Assembly: GCA_965228775.1 (NCBI GenBank)
Contig: OZ245840.1
Coordinates: 2,108,001-2,172,000, forward strand
Length of the DNA: 64,000 nucleotides
Reading direction: 5' to 3'
Origin: JANQMY01 sp965228775
Lineage (GTDB): Bacteria > Pseudomonadota > Alphaproteobacteria > JANQMY01
Shown: positions 42,776 to 52,497 of the stretch, in pieces
How positions within the stretch are numbered: the first letter of the stretch is position 1
Layout: each line of letters begins with the position of its first letter
Notes under the pieces: model-generated
Seen by the model: the letters and a program-made list of their open reading frames with translations, nothing else
Told to the model about the DNA's origin: nothing
Databases searched by the model: none
Program-made: the position numbers and the translations under genes

Positions 42776-43852
42776 ATGGCTCCTTTCTCCAACCCCATGG
42801 GCCTTGCCGGTTTCGAATTTGTCGAATTCGCAAGCCCTCTTCCCAACCTGTTGCACCAGACCTTTATCTCTCTCGGCTTTACGCCCGTGGCGCGCCATCG
42901 GTCGAAAGATGTGGTTTTGTACCGTCAAGGCCAAATCAATTTCATCGTCAACAACGAACCGAACAGTCTTGCAGCGTTCTTTGCCGAAGAACACGGCCCC
43001 AGTGCGGCCGGACTTGCTTTTCGCGTGGAGGATTCGCACAAGGCGTATTCGCGCGCCCTGGAGCTGGGGGCACAACCCATCGACATCCCCACCGGCCCCA
43101 TGGAATTGAAACTGCCCGCCATCAAAGGGATTGGCGGCGCACCGCTTTACCTCATTGATCGGTACAAAGACGGTGACTCCATTTACGACATTGATTTTGA
43201 ATTCTTTGATGACACACCGCGCCGGCCAAAGGGGTGCGGCCTTATGGAAATCGATCACCTGACGCACAATGTCTATCGCGGCCGCATGGAGTATTGGGCC
43301 GGCTTCTACGAGAAGTTTTTCAATTTCAGAGAGCTGCGCTACTTCGACATCGAAGGCAAACAAACAGGTCTGGTTTCACGGGCCATGGTGGCACCGGACG
43401 GCCTGACCCGTATCCCCCTCAACGAAGAGGCAGCCAACAGCGCTGGGCAAATCGAAGAATTCTTGATGCAATACAATGGCGAAGGCATTCAACACATCGC
43501 GTTGTCCACCGAAGACATCTTTGCAACGTGGGACCACTTAACGGCCAATGGTGTCCCCTTTATGACCCCGCCGCCAGATGCCTATTATGAAATGCTCGAA
43601 GACCGATTGCCCGGCCATGGCGAAGATGTGGCCGCCCTCCAGCAACGCGGCATCTTGCTGGATGGCACGACGGAAGACGAACCGAAGCTTCTCTTACAGA
43701 TATTCACGGAGACGCTGTTGGGCCCTGTTTTCTTCGAGATCATTCAACGCAAAAAAGATGAAGGCTTCGGCGAAGGCAATTTCAAGGCCCTGTTTGAGTC
43801 GATCGAAAGGGACCAAGTGAAGCGCGGCGTGCTTCAAGAAACCGCCGGTTAG
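42776..43852 (+). CDS. hppD: 4-hydroxyphenylpyruvate dioxygenase
   Basis: 358 residues, the normal bacterial length, from ATG 42776; the frame is open to 42641 but that would overlap the divergent gene. Converts 4-hydroxyphenylpyruvate to homogentisate with Fe(II) and O2. Ligands in order: His in MEIDHLTHNV, His in GIQHIALST, Glu in PVFFEIIQRK. The C-terminal active-site lid FGEGNFKALFESIERDQ is present. With phhA downstream it forms the upper phenylalanine/tyrosine degradation route. No homogentisate dioxygenase lies in the window. Confidence 0.95.
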   Translation: MAPFSNPMGLAGFEFVEFASPLPNLLHQTFISLGFTPVARHRSKDVVLYRQGQINFIVNNEPNSLAAFFAEEHGPSAAGLAFRVEDSHKAYSRALELGAQPIDIPTGPMELKLPAIKGIGGAPLYLIDRYKDGDSIYDIDFEFFDDTPRRPKGCGLMEIDHLTHNVYRGRMEYWAGFYEKFFNFRELRYFDIEGKQTGLVSRAMVAPDGLTRIPLNEEAANSAGQIEEFLMQYNGEGIQHIALSTEDIFATWDHLTANGVPFMTPPPDAYYEMLEDRLPGHGEDVAALQQRGILLDGTTEDEPKLLLQIFTETLLGPVFFEIIQRKKDEGFGEGNFKALFESIERDQVKRGVLQETAG

Positions 43853-43864
43853 GAGCCAAGACCC

Positions 43865-44404
43865 ATGAACATACAGCGCATTCATCATGTGGCGTACCGC
43901 TGCAAAGACGCCAAAGAAACAGTCGCTTTCTACCAATCGGTTCTGGGAATGGATTTTCAACTGGCCATCGCCGAAGACGAAGTGCCTTCCACAAAGGCAC
44001 CCGACCCGTACATGCATGTGTTTTTGGATGCCGGGAACGGTAATGTGCTCGCCTTTTTCGAGCTGCCGAACTCGCCCGCAATGGGGGCAGATCCCAATAC
44101 CCCCGATTGGGTTCAACACATCGCCTTCGAAGTCGCAACGATGGATGATCTAATGGCGGCAAAGAAGAAGGCGGAAGCGGCGGGCCTGGACGTTGTCGGC
44201 CCCACGGACCATGGCATTTTCCAGTCCATCTATTTTTTCGACCCGAACGGACATCGCCTGGAAATCACCACGAACACGCGTACAGACGAGATGATGAAGC
44301 GCCTGCATGCCGTCGCACCAGAGATGCTTGAGGAATGGAGCCGCACTAAACGCGCGCCCAAACACGCCGCTTGGCTGCACGAGAAAGAGTTTTCGAGCTC
44401 CTAG
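43865..44404 (+). CDS. VOC-family protein of the aromatic amino-acid operon
   Basis: 179 residues, AGGAGCC before ATG 43865, 12 bases after hppD. Single-chain VOC protein with metal-ligand-like HHVAYRCKD, the second-module VQHIAFEV and the final HRLEITTN, giving a His/His/Glu set like glyoxalase-type or extradiol enzymes. Its role between hppD and phhA is unknown; it might act on homogentisate or a later intermediate. Confidence 0.85.
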   Translation: MNIQRIHHVAYRCKDAKETVAFYQSVLGMDFQLAIAEDEVPSTKAPDPYMHVFLDAGNGNVLAFFELPNSPAMGADPNTPDWVQHIAFEVATMDDLMAAKKKAEAAGLDVVGPTDHGIFQSIYFFDPNGHRLEITTNTRTDEMMKRLHAVAPEMLEEWSRTKRAPKHAAWLHEKEFSSS

Positions 44405-44438
44405 GATAGGTGCTCCATATAGCGGACGCGGAGGAACA

Positions 44439-45311
44439 ATGCCGCAGACAAAAAACAGATATCGGAATGCCCCCAAAAGGAAGGACCACACCATTGATCA
44501 GCGGTGGGAGACCTATACGCGCGAAGAGCACGGGCGATGGGACCGCCTGTTCGCCCGGCAGATGAAAATTCTGCCTGGCCGCGCCTGCGACATCTATTTG
44601 GAGGCACTCCAGCGGCTTGAACTGTCTCAATCAGGCATCCCCAATTTCGAAGAATTGAGCGATCGACTTGAGCTTATAACCGGCTGGCGCGTTATCCCTG
44701 TCGCTGACCTGGTCCCCGATCATATTTTCTTCGACCATTTGGCCAATCGGCGTTTTCCGGCAGGGGCCTTCATCCGCCCGGAAGCGGAATTCGACTATCT
44801 TCAGGAACCGGACGTGTTCCACGATGTGTTTGGACATGTTCCCATGCTCGCCGTTCCCACATTCGCCAAATTCATGGAAGCTTATGGCAAAGGCGGCTTG
44901 CGCGCGGACGGCCTTGGCGTGTTGCACCATCTTGCGCGGCTTTATTGGTACACGGTTGAATTTGGATTGCGGAAAACTGAAGACGGATTGCGCATCTATG
45001 GCGCCGGGATATTGTCGTCGCCGGCAGAATCAAAGTTTTCCCTGGAAGACACGTCGCCCCATCGGGTGAAATTTGATCTCATGCGCCTCATGCGCACCAA
45101 CTACATCATCGACGACTATCAGCAAACTTACTTCGTTATCGATGATTACCAACAGTTGCTAGATGATTGCTACGTGGATTTCGCACCGGCCTATCGGGAC
45201 GTTCAGAACTTGTCCGACATCGTCCCGCACCAACTTGTGGCAGGAGACAAGGTTATTCATGAAGGAACATTGACCTATTTCCAATCACCGCGAAGTGCCG
45301 TCAGAAGCTAA
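44439..45311 (+). CDS. phhA: Phenylalanine 4-monooxygenase
   Basis: 290 residues from ATG 44439, behind GGAGG. Pterin-dependent aromatic amino-acid hydroxylase converting phenylalanine to tyrosine. Iron site: VFHDVFGHVPML (two His) and YWYTVEFGL (Glu), plus the pterin/substrate region RRFPAGAFIRPEAEFDYLQE. Bacterial form without the regulatory ACT domain. Its stop overlaps the stop of the convergent dehydratase by 4 bases. Confidence 0.95.
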   Translation: MPQTKNRYRNAPKRKDHTIDQRWETYTREEHGRWDRLFARQMKILPGRACDIYLEALQRLELSQSGIPNFEELSDRLELITGWRVIPVADLVPDHIFFDHLANRRFPAGAFIRPEAEFDYLQEPDVFHDVFGHVPMLAVPTFAKFMEAYGKGGLRADGLGVLHHLARLYWYTVEFGLRKTEDGLRIYGAGILSSPAESKFSLEDTSPHRVKFDLMRLMRTNYIIDDYQQTYFVIDDYQQLLDDCYVDFAPAYRDVQNLSDIVPHQLVAGDKVIHEGTLTYFQSPRSAVRS

Positions 45312-46276
45312 GCCAATCCGTCAGAACCCGCCCCACAAATGACACACCCGATGCTTTCATCATCAGGCGCCGTCACCTTGCCGGTCGCAACCGCGGCGAT
45401 GGAGGCCGCACCCGACAGTTCGGCTGCTTGACCGAATTCCTGCCACAGCCATTTGGCGGACCGGCGCATGTCGTCATCATCGACCAAAACAACTTCGTCT
45501 ACATGCTGTTCGATAATCGCCAGGTTTCTTGGGTGACTGCGTTGCGGAGCAAGTGTCACCGCTTTCGTCTCGATGGATGGCAATGTAACCGGTTTTCCGG
45601 CCTCTAGGCTTTTACTGATTGTCGGTGCGCCGACAGGCTCAACACCGACGATACGAGCGTCCGGCTTGGCCTGTTTGATCGCACTGGCAATCCCCGAAAT
45701 CAGTCCACCGCCGCCCATTGAAATGATGAAGATCTTGCAGTGAGACGACTGCTTCATCATTTCAAGGCCCATGGTGCCCTGCCCCGCCATGACAGGCTCA
45801 TCTGCAAACGGATGAATACAGACCATCCCTTCGGAAGCGGCCAGTTGTTCCGCTTCTGCTTGTGCATCGTCCCACGTCTTGCCGATTATCTTGGGCTCCA
45901 CGCCCCAACGCCGCACTTGGGCTACTTTTTCCGGCAGGACGATGTCGGGCATAAAGATCTGCGCCGGTGCACCGGTCCGGCAAGCGGCATAGGCCACGGC
46001 AATCGCATGGTTCCCACCAGAGGCCGCTACAACGCCGCGTTTACGCGTCGCCTCGTCCAGCGAAAGGATCGTATTGGTCGCTCCACGCACCTTGAATGCG
46101 CCGGTCACTTGGAGGTTTTCCAGCTTGAGCAGGACCTCTCCTTTTCTGAGAGGTTCCTTTTCCTGACGCGCCCGGATGAAAGGCGTTCGGCGGACATAAG
46201 GCTTAATCCGATCGGCCGCCGCTTCAATGTCAGCCAATGGAACCGGATTACTTTTCTCGATCGTCACGTCAAGCAT
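45308..46276 (-). CDS. PLP-dependent threonine/serine dehydratase-family protein
   Basis: 322 residues. Fold-type II PLP enzyme with the Schiff-base Lys in TGAFKVRGA, the Asn/His loop ASGGNHAIAVAYAA, and the phosphate-binding GGGGLISGIASAI. Catalyses beta-elimination of Thr/Ser to 2-oxo acid and ammonia, or racemisation/epimerisation in close relatives. It lacks the C-terminal ACT regulatory domain of biosynthetic IlvA, so it is of the catabolic/short type. Confidence 0.88.
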   Translation of the reverse strand: MLDVTIEKSNPVPLADIEAAADRIKPYVRRTPFIRARQEKEPLRKGEVLLKLENLQVTGAFKVRGATNTILSLDEATRKRGVVAASGGNHAIAVAYAACRTGAPAQIFMPDIVLPEKVAQVRRWGVEPKIIGKTWDDAQAEAEQLAASEGMVCIHPFADEPVMAGQGTMGLEMMKQSSHCKIFIISMGGGGLISGIASAIKQAKPDARIVGVEPVGAPTISKSLEAGKPVTLPSIETKAVTLAPQRSHPRNLAIIEQHVDEVVLVDDDDMRRSAKWLWQEFGQAAELSGAASIAAVATGKVTAPDDESIGCVICGAGSDGLA

Positions 46277-46384
46277 TCAAAACCTCAGCGCACGCAAAAA
46301 TAATAATTGTCAAGATCATCTACCCCCGATAGCATCCCGCGTGGAGAACACAGAGTAGACGTTGTGTCGGGGGGCACCAATAGC

Positions 46385-48310
46385 ATGAATCTCAGTACGA
46401 TGCCGCTGATCCGTTTGGCGGTCGCTACCATCTTTGTTGCAATATGGGCGGCGTCGCCCACTCAGGCCTCAAACAGACTCCCCGCCGAAGTTTTCGCACG
46501 CCTCCCAAGCTATCAGCAGGCAATGCTGTCGCCAGGCATCAAATATCTGGCTTACATCTACCCTATTGACGGTCGCAAACACATTGTAATCCAAAGCGCA
46601 GGCGGCGGCGGCAAGCCAGTCATGATCCCGCCCAATAAAGATGCCGACATTAGCTGGTTTCTGTGGGCAAACCACGAACGGTTACTTGTGGCTTACGAGT
46701 TCACACAGTTCGATCGTGGCCTGGCAGTTCCATACACAAGGTTGGTAGCGATTAACGCCGACGGGTCCGATGCAAAACTCGTCGTGAAAGGCAAGAAGTC
46801 GCTGGGACAGGTCATCACCGGTCAAATCGAAACGAGAATTGTGGACCTGCTATATGACCAACCGGACCATATCCTGATGGCCTTAGACACGGATCGAAAC
46901 GGCAACTACAGCGTCAAGAAAGTGAACATCAATACCGCCGGGCAGTCCCAGGTAGAACGCGCGGTCGCTGGATCACAGCATTGGCTGGTAGACCAGCAAG
47001 GACAGCCGCGCCTCAGTTGGGGATATGCCGGCAGCACCTTCGTCATGAGCTACAAAAAGCCAGGCGGTGGATGGGAAAAGTTGAACAAAACGCAGTGGTT
47101 CAAAAATGGATATTACCCGGTGGGGTTCGATGCCGATCCGAACATCGTTTTCGCGACCGGACCGGTAAATGGAAAAGCGGGCCTGGTAAAACTCGATCTG
47201 CGGAATGGTGCCGTGACACAAACGCTTTTTTCCCATCCACGCGTAGACATAGACACAGCCATTTTCGATGACACCGGTCGCAAAGTGATCGGTGTACTGT
47301 TTACCGATGACTTTGAGAAATCAAAATACTTCGACCCGATCTACGCCGGCCTGCAACAGCGCATTGATCAAGCAGCCCCCGGGGCCTCCAACATTATCGT
47401 GGAATCATATCCCACGCGCGGAATGCACCTGGTACATTCCTCAGGCTCACAGTCCAAAAGTGGATATTACATTTTCGAGTCCCGGACGGGACGCTTCTAT
47501 CTTGTCGCACCGACAGGACAAAAAATTTCCGACAGTCAGGTCGCCAGCAAAAGGCCCGTAAGCTACCGCGCCCGCGACGGTCAGCTCATCCATGGGTATC
47601 TCACCGTTCCAACCGGTAGAACGCCAAACAATTTACCAACGGTTGTCATGCCGCATGGAGGACCAAAGTTCCGAGATAATCAGCACTATGATTATTGGTC
47701 GCAGTTTGTCGCCAATCGTGGATATGCGGTCTTCCAACCAAATTTTCGCGGCTCCACGGGCTATGGGTACGCCTTTGAGAAGGCGGGGGAAAAACAGTGG
47801 GGCGGCCTAATGCAAGATGATGTGACGGACGGTACGAAATGGCTCATTTCGGAAGGGATAGCGGACCCAAAGCGTATCTGCATCGTTGGAGGTTCCTATG
47901 GTGGCTATTCTGCGCTTATGGGCGCGATAAAGACACCGGCACTTTTCAAATGTGCCGCGAGCATCAATGGGGTTACGGACATGCCGAGCATGATAACCCA
48001 TGACAAGAAGTTCATTGGTGGCACGGTGTGGACCAAAGATTGGGCCCTTGAAGGAGAAAAGATCCGGGCCGTTTCGCCGTATCATCAACGCGATGCTATT
48101 CAAATCCCCATCCTTCTGGTCGCGGACAGGCAAGATTCCCGTGTACCCTATCGGCAATCCAAATCACTTTCCCGCGCCCTCAAAGCAGATGGGAAACCAG
48201 TGACCTATATAGAGACGGACGGTGGCGGCCACTCCCTAGACCACGAACAGGCTAGGCTCGCGATGCTGAAGGGTCTTGAGACCTTCCTGGATCAGAATAT
48301 TGGCCGATAG
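46385..48310 (+). CDS. Exported S9-family (prolyl oligopeptidase-like) serine peptidase
   Basis: 641 residues from ATG 46385, which opens a signal peptide (MNLSTMPLIRLAVATIFVA...TQA); the upstream in-frame stretch is not a signal. A beta-propeller N-domain is followed by an alpha/beta-hydrolase C-domain with the Ser in GGSYGGYSAL, the Asp in VADRQDSRVPY and the His in DGGGHSLDHE. Periplasmic or secreted peptidase, probably an acyl-aminoacyl or dipeptidyl type. Converges with oxyR, stop codons 3 bases apart. Confidence 0.9.
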   Translation: MNLSTMPLIRLAVATIFVAIWAASPTQASNRLPAEVFARLPSYQQAMLSPGIKYLAYIYPIDGRKHIVIQSAGGGGKPVMIPPNKDADISWFLWANHERLLVAYEFTQFDRGLAVPYTRLVAINADGSDAKLVVKGKKSLGQVITGQIETRIVDLLYDQPDHILMALDTDRNGNYSVKKVNINTAGQSQVERAVAGSQHWLVDQQGQPRLSWGYAGSTFVMSYKKPGGGWEKLNKTQWFKNGYYPVGFDADPNIVFATGPVNGKAGLVKLDLRNGAVTQTLFSHPRVDIDTAIFDDTGRKVIGVLFTDDFEKSKYFDPIYAGLQQRIDQAAPGASNIIVESYPTRGMHLVHSSGSQSKSGYYIFESRTGRFYLVAPTGQKISDSQVASKRPVSYRARDGQLIHGYLTVPTGRTPNNLPTVVMPHGGPKFRDNQHYDYWSQFVANRGYAVFQPNFRGSTGYGYAFEKAGEKQWGGLMQDDVTDGTKWLISEGIADPKRICIVGGSYGGYSALMGAIKTPALFKCAASINGVTDMPSMITHDKKFIGGTVWTKDWALEGEKIRAVSPYHQRDAIQIPILLVADRQDSRVPYRQSKSLSRALKADGKPVTYIETDGGGHSLDHEQARLAMLKGLETFLDQNIGR

Positions 48311-48313
48311 CTC

Positions 48314-49207
48314 TCATCGCCGCGATGTGCGTAATACATCGGCCACGGCCTGAGCGGCTTGCTTGCGCGGGAATGATTTACGTACCACAAGGCGAAGGTG
48401 CCTCTTTGCATCGGTCGAAGAGACCGGTCGAAATGCCAGCCGCTCATCTTCTGTCCACGGAGAGCGCATGGCCATGCGTGGGATGAGCGTGACGCCATGC
48501 CCCGCCGCCACAAGATGCAGCAAGGTTTCCAAGCTAGTGGCCCGCACATCGCTTGCATCATCCTCTTCGCCCGGATCCCGCGCGCATACGTCCAGCGCCT
48601 GATCGCGAAAACAATGCCCTTCCGTCAGCAGCAGCATATCCGCCGTGAGTAGATCGGCCTCGGACAGTTCTTTTTGTTGCGCCAGGTCATGACCGGATGG
48701 CAAGACGGCCATGAATACTTCTTCGAAGAGTTCCAACTCTTCCACATCGCCGGTCATGGGGTCCGTCGCTAAGACGATTGCGTCTACTTCGTTGCCCAAC
48801 AATTTGATCAGCAGATTGTCCGTAATGTCTTCGGAAACGACGAGGTGAAGATCCGGACAGGCGTCTGCCAATTGGGGTAAAATTTCCGGCATCAGGTAGG
48901 GGCAGATGGTGGGGATTGCACCCAGGCGGAAGGGACCGGCAAGACCATTCTTGTTCTCTTCTGCAATGTCGAAAATCGCGTCTGCTTCCGCCAATGCTTT
49001 GCGGGCACGCTCGATAATCGTGTTTCCCACGGGCGTAACGGTCACCGCCTTCTTGGTTCGCTCGAAAATCGGTATCCCCAGATAATCCTCCAGTTTCCGG
49101 ATCTGAGCGCTCAAGGTCGGCTGGCTCACGTGACATTTCTCAGACGCCCGACCGAAATGCTTCTCGTCAGCGACGGCCACCAGATATCGAAGGTCTCTGA
49201 GATTCAA
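48314..49207 (-). CDS. oxyR: Peroxide-sensing LysR regulator OxyR
   Basis: 297 residues: LysR helix-turn-helix (FGRASEKCHVSQPTLSAQIR) and a ligand domain with the redox pair Cys199 and Cys208 in GHCFRDQALDVC, exactly the spacing of E. coli OxyR. Disulfide formation by H2O2 switches it to an activator of antioxidant genes. The peroxiredoxin at 29056 is a possible target; neither is next to the other. Confidence 0.93.
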   Translation of the reverse strand: MNLRDLRYLVAVADEKHFGRASEKCHVSQPTLSAQIRKLEDYLGIPIFERTKKAVTVTPVGNTIIERARKALAEADAIFDIAEENKNGLAGPFRLGAIPTICPYLMPEILPQLADACPDLHLVVSEDITDNLLIKLLGNEVDAIVLATDPMTGDVEELELFEEVFMAVLPSGHDLAQQKELSEADLLTADMLLLTEGHCFRDQALDVCARDPGEEDDASDVRATSLETLLHLVAAGHGVTLIPRMAMRSPWTEDERLAFRPVSSTDAKRHLRLVVRKSFPRKQAAQAVADVLRTSRR

Positions 49208-49356
49208 AACACACCTGTTTGTAACCTGCCACGATCTCGCTTGACCGGGCTTCTCCCACCACTAGGTGTGGTCGATTAGCCCCGCAAAATCAATGGGGAT
49301 CGGTTACACCACTCTGTGAGCGGCCGACTTGGCCAGAAAACAGTGAAAGTTCCGCC
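49208..49356. promoter_or_regulatory. Upstream region of oxyR
   Basis: About 150 bases between the end of the RND gene and oxyR, both on the minus strand. No hairpin terminator recognised. ACCACTAGGTGTGGT (49258-49272) is an imperfect palindrome that could be an autoregulatory OxyR site. Confidence 0.35.
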
Positions 49357-52300
49357 CTATGACGGCTGAGAAACGCCTGATTCAAGTTCCTCGGTTTGTG
49401 CCTCCGGGACGGAAATCAGCATGAAAATGCTCGGTGTCATGATCAGGGAAATCAAGGCTGCCCCGCCAACACCACCGGCGATCGCTGTCGCGAAAGGTGG
49501 CCAGAATGTGCCGCCAAATATGATCAGCGGGACCAAGCCGCCAATGGTCGTAAGCGTGGTGGACACAATGTGCCGCGTCGATGACAGGGTCACATTACGG
49601 ACAGCGACCGGATCTTTGGTGCGCGCAATCGGGTCCTCTAGCAGGCCGGACAAAACGATGATCGTCCCATTAATCGCAAGGCCGACAAGTCCCAGCGTCC
49701 CGATAATCGCGGTAAAGCCCATTGGATAGCCAAAGATCCAAACGCCGAACAGGGCAAGCCCAACACTCAAGAAGCCTGTCAGGCCGATCACGCCGGCGTA
49801 GGCGAAGGAATTAAACGAAAGAATGATGATGCCGGCCATGGTGATGATCAGTGGCAAAGCGAGCGACGCCAGACCGCCCAGCGACTCATTCCTTTCTTCC
49901 GCCTCCCCACCGATATTCAACCGATAGCCAGCGGGAACATCGATGCTTTCGTCGGCCAACCGGGCTTGAACAGTCGAAAGAATAGGGGCCGGTAACGTAT
50001 ACGGAACGAGGTAAGCCTGAATGCGGTTTTCGCGTTCGCCGTCCCGCCGGGCAATACCATTGAGTTCCGATACCAATTTCGGTTCGGTGAGAGCATTGAG
50101 CGGTATGGTGTTCAAGCGATTGTCCGGCACTTGATCCGTATTGCCGGGAGCTCTTAGCGACTGGGAAGCAAGCCTCATGAGAGAATTGCGATCCGCATCG
50201 CGCACACGCACCACGACCGGTATCTCTTCGGTTCCTTCAAGGACAGATCCACCCGATTGTCCTTCCAGGTTTGCATTCAGTTCGCTGGCCAGTTCCGCCA
50301 AATCATACCCGGCCGTTTGCGCTTCAAATTCGTCCGGCACAAAAACAAGCTTCGGTGTTCCGCCGGACAGCGTCGCCGCCGTGTAGGTCACTCTGTCCGT
50401 TTCGGCGATCACGCGGCGCACATCGTCGCCAATGCGGCGCAACTCGGCGAGCTCCGGTCCGATCACCCGAATTTCAATAGGCGCATCGAAAGGCGGCCCT
50501 TGCTCAAAGGGCAATAGTAAGAAAAGCGCTTCCGGAAAGGCATTCCGGAAATCCTCTTGAAGCCTCGGCAATATGCGGTTGGTGGTGGCCGCTGATGTTG
50601 TTGTGACGAAAGCGCCCGCGTAGCTCGAAACACCATCTTGCTGCGAAAAAGCGTTGTAGAAGACACGCGGAGCGCCTTCGCCCAAAAACCAGTGATTGGA
50701 AACAATCTCTGGATATTCCTCGAAAAGAGCCCGAGCACGCTCAACCGTCTGCAGCGTCTCCGAAATGGATGTCTGCGGCGGCAAGCGCAGTTGAACCTGG
50801 AACTGATTGCGATCAACAGGCGGAAAGAATTGAAGAACCAATGTGGTGCCGAGAACAAACCCGATAATCGGCAACGTGCTGGCCAGCCCGATTCCCGCCC
50901 AAGGCCGTTTGATGACGAAGTCGAGAAGCCAAGTGAACGACCCAATTAGCCGCTCATTGGTGAGGCCATCACGCCACCAGATACCACTGGCGCCGACCAC
51001 TTGCCCGGCGCGCTGATCCACGAAACCAGCAATTGCGGGGATGACGGTCATGGCAAGGAAATAGGAACTCATGACACAGAGCATCACGCTGAGGCCAATC
51101 GTCCCAACAAATTGCCCGGTCGCTCCAGGCGCGAAGGCAATCGGTGCGAAAGCAAGTACTGTGGTAGAGGTCGATGCAAAGAGGGGGACAACAAGGCGGC
51201 GCACGGCTTTCCCAACCGCCGTTGCTACCCCAAAGCCCTTAGCGCGGAATTGATTGAACTCGTCGGTGACCACGATTGCGTTATCGATCAACAAACCTAA
51301 CGACACGATAAGACCGGTCACAGAGATTTGGTGAAGATCGACGCCAAGCGCATTCATCTGGGCAAGCGCCATCGCCAAAGTCATAGGCAAAGCCGAGCCA
51401 ACCAGCAGCGCGGAGCGAAGCCCCATCGTCACGATGAGCACCAACACAACAATCAGCGCGCCGAGCGCCAGGTTGATCGCCAAATTCTGCAGACGCACTT
51501 CTGTATACTGACTTTGATCAAAGATCGTCTCCACCGCAATTTGCTGCGGCAGGCTGTTCGCAAACTCATCAATGATCGAACGGGCTTTTTGAGCCCATAA
51601 ATCCACCCGCTGGTCGGGTTCTGCCGTGACGCCCACTGCAACAGCACGTGTTCCTTCAACGATGGCCATGGTTTGCGGTGGATCACGGGCATCCTTGGTG
51701 ACAACAGCGATATCGCCAACGCGCAGGGTTTCGCCCTCAGCGGTGTTTTTCAACGGCACCCGGCGAATGCGGTCGACCGACGTCAAATCATCGCCAATTT
51801 CGATGGCCAGATCGGCCGTTGCCCCGCGAGCTTGGCCAGCCGGGGCTTTCGTGTCCGATTGTGCTATCGCCGCAGAAATTTGCCGGACAGTCAGGTCTGC
51901 CGCCGCGACTTCATCCGGATCCACGGTAACGCGGATTTCTTCCTCCGCCTCACCGTAAATGTCAGTCTCTTTCGTACCGGAAATGTTGCGCAGGCGGTTT
52001 TCCAATTCTTCCGCCAAACGCGTCAGCAGGCCCAATTGAGCGGGATCGTCGCGTGTCCATCGCAACGCCACCAGCATGGTCTGCGCCGCCGTCGTATTCA
52101 CCGTAAGCTCGGGCTCGCCTGCTTCGGGGGGTAACTGGACTTGCGCGTCAGACAGAGCATCGCGCACCTTTGACCAGGCAAGATCCGTATCCGGTAGCCC
52201 TTCAACAAGTTCCACACCGAGAGAAGAAACGCCTTTTCGCGACTCTGACGCGATCTCGCTTATTTCTTTAAGTTCGCGCAACTCTTGTTCGATTTTTTCG

Positions 52301-52488
52301 GTGACAAGAGATTCAACGCGGGCAGGGCTTGCGCCTGGAAAGAATGTAATGACGTTACCGAACCGTTCCCGCAACAACGGATCTTCTTGCCGCCCGATGG
52401 ACGAATACGCGGTCAGTCCGCCGACAACGACCAGACCCAAGGCCAACATGGTCAACCGTGGCGAGCGGAAGAAAAGGTTGAACCACAT
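49357..52488 (-). CDS. RND-family efflux permease
   Basis: 1043 residues from ATG 52488, the usual RND length. N-terminal helix (NLFFRSPRLTMLALGLVVVGGL), long periplasmic loops, central helix pairs (LGALIVVLVLIVTMGLRSALL, LLIDNAIVVTDEFNQF) and C-terminal helices (GYPMGFTAIIGTLGLVGLAINGTIIV). DNAIVV..EF lies in the TM4 region where proton-relay Asp residues sit. Drug or solvent/heavy-metal substrate class cannot be told. It overlaps the upstream adaptor gene region closely (9-base gap). Confidence 0.92.
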   Translation of the reverse strand: MWFNLFFRSPRLTMLALGLVVVGGLTAYSSIGRQEDPLLRERFGNVITFFPGASPARVESLVTEKIEQELRELKEISEIASESRKGVSSLGVELVEGLPDTDLAWSKVRDALSDAQVQLPPEAGEPELTVNTTAAQTMLVALRWTRDDPAQLGLLTRLAEELENRLRNISGTKETDIYGEAEEEIRVTVDPDEVAAADLTVRQISAAIAQSDTKAPAGQARGATADLAIEIGDDLTSVDRIRRVPLKNTAEGETLRVGDIAVVTKDARDPPQTMAIVEGTRAVAVGVTAEPDQRVDLWAQKARSIIDEFANSLPQQIAVETIFDQSQYTEVRLQNLAINLALGALIVVLVLIVTMGLRSALLVGSALPMTLAMALAQMNALGVDLHQISVTGLIVSLGLLIDNAIVVTDEFNQFRAKGFGVATAVGKAVRRLVVPLFASTSTTVLAFAPIAFAPGATGQFVGTIGLSVMLCVMSSYFLAMTVIPAIAGFVDQRAGQVVGASGIWWRDGLTNERLIGSFTWLLDFVIKRPWAGIGLASTLPIIGFVLGTTLVLQFFPPVDRNQFQVQLRLPPQTSISETLQTVERARALFEEYPEIVSNHWFLGEGAPRVFYNAFSQQDGVSSYAGAFVTTTSAATTNRILPRLQEDFRNAFPEALFLLLPFEQGPPFDAPIEIRVIGPELAELRRIGDDVRRVIAETDRVTYTAATLSGGTPKLVFVPDEFEAQTAGYDLAELASELNANLEGQSGGSVLEGTEEIPVVVRVRDADRNSLMRLASQSLRAPGNTDQVPDNRLNTIPLNALTEPKLVSELNGIARRDGERENRIQAYLVPYTLPAPILSTVQARLADESIDVPAGYRLNIGGEAEERNESLGGLASLALPLIITMAGIIILSFNSFAYAGVIGLTGFLSVGLALFGVWIFGYPMGFTAIIGTLGLVGLAINGTIIVLSGLLEDPIARTKDPVAVRNVTLSSTRHIVSTTLTTIGGLVPLIIFGGTFWPPFATAIAGGVGGAALISLIMTPSIFMLISVPEAQTEELESGVSQPS

Positions 52489-52497
52489 CACCCGCCC

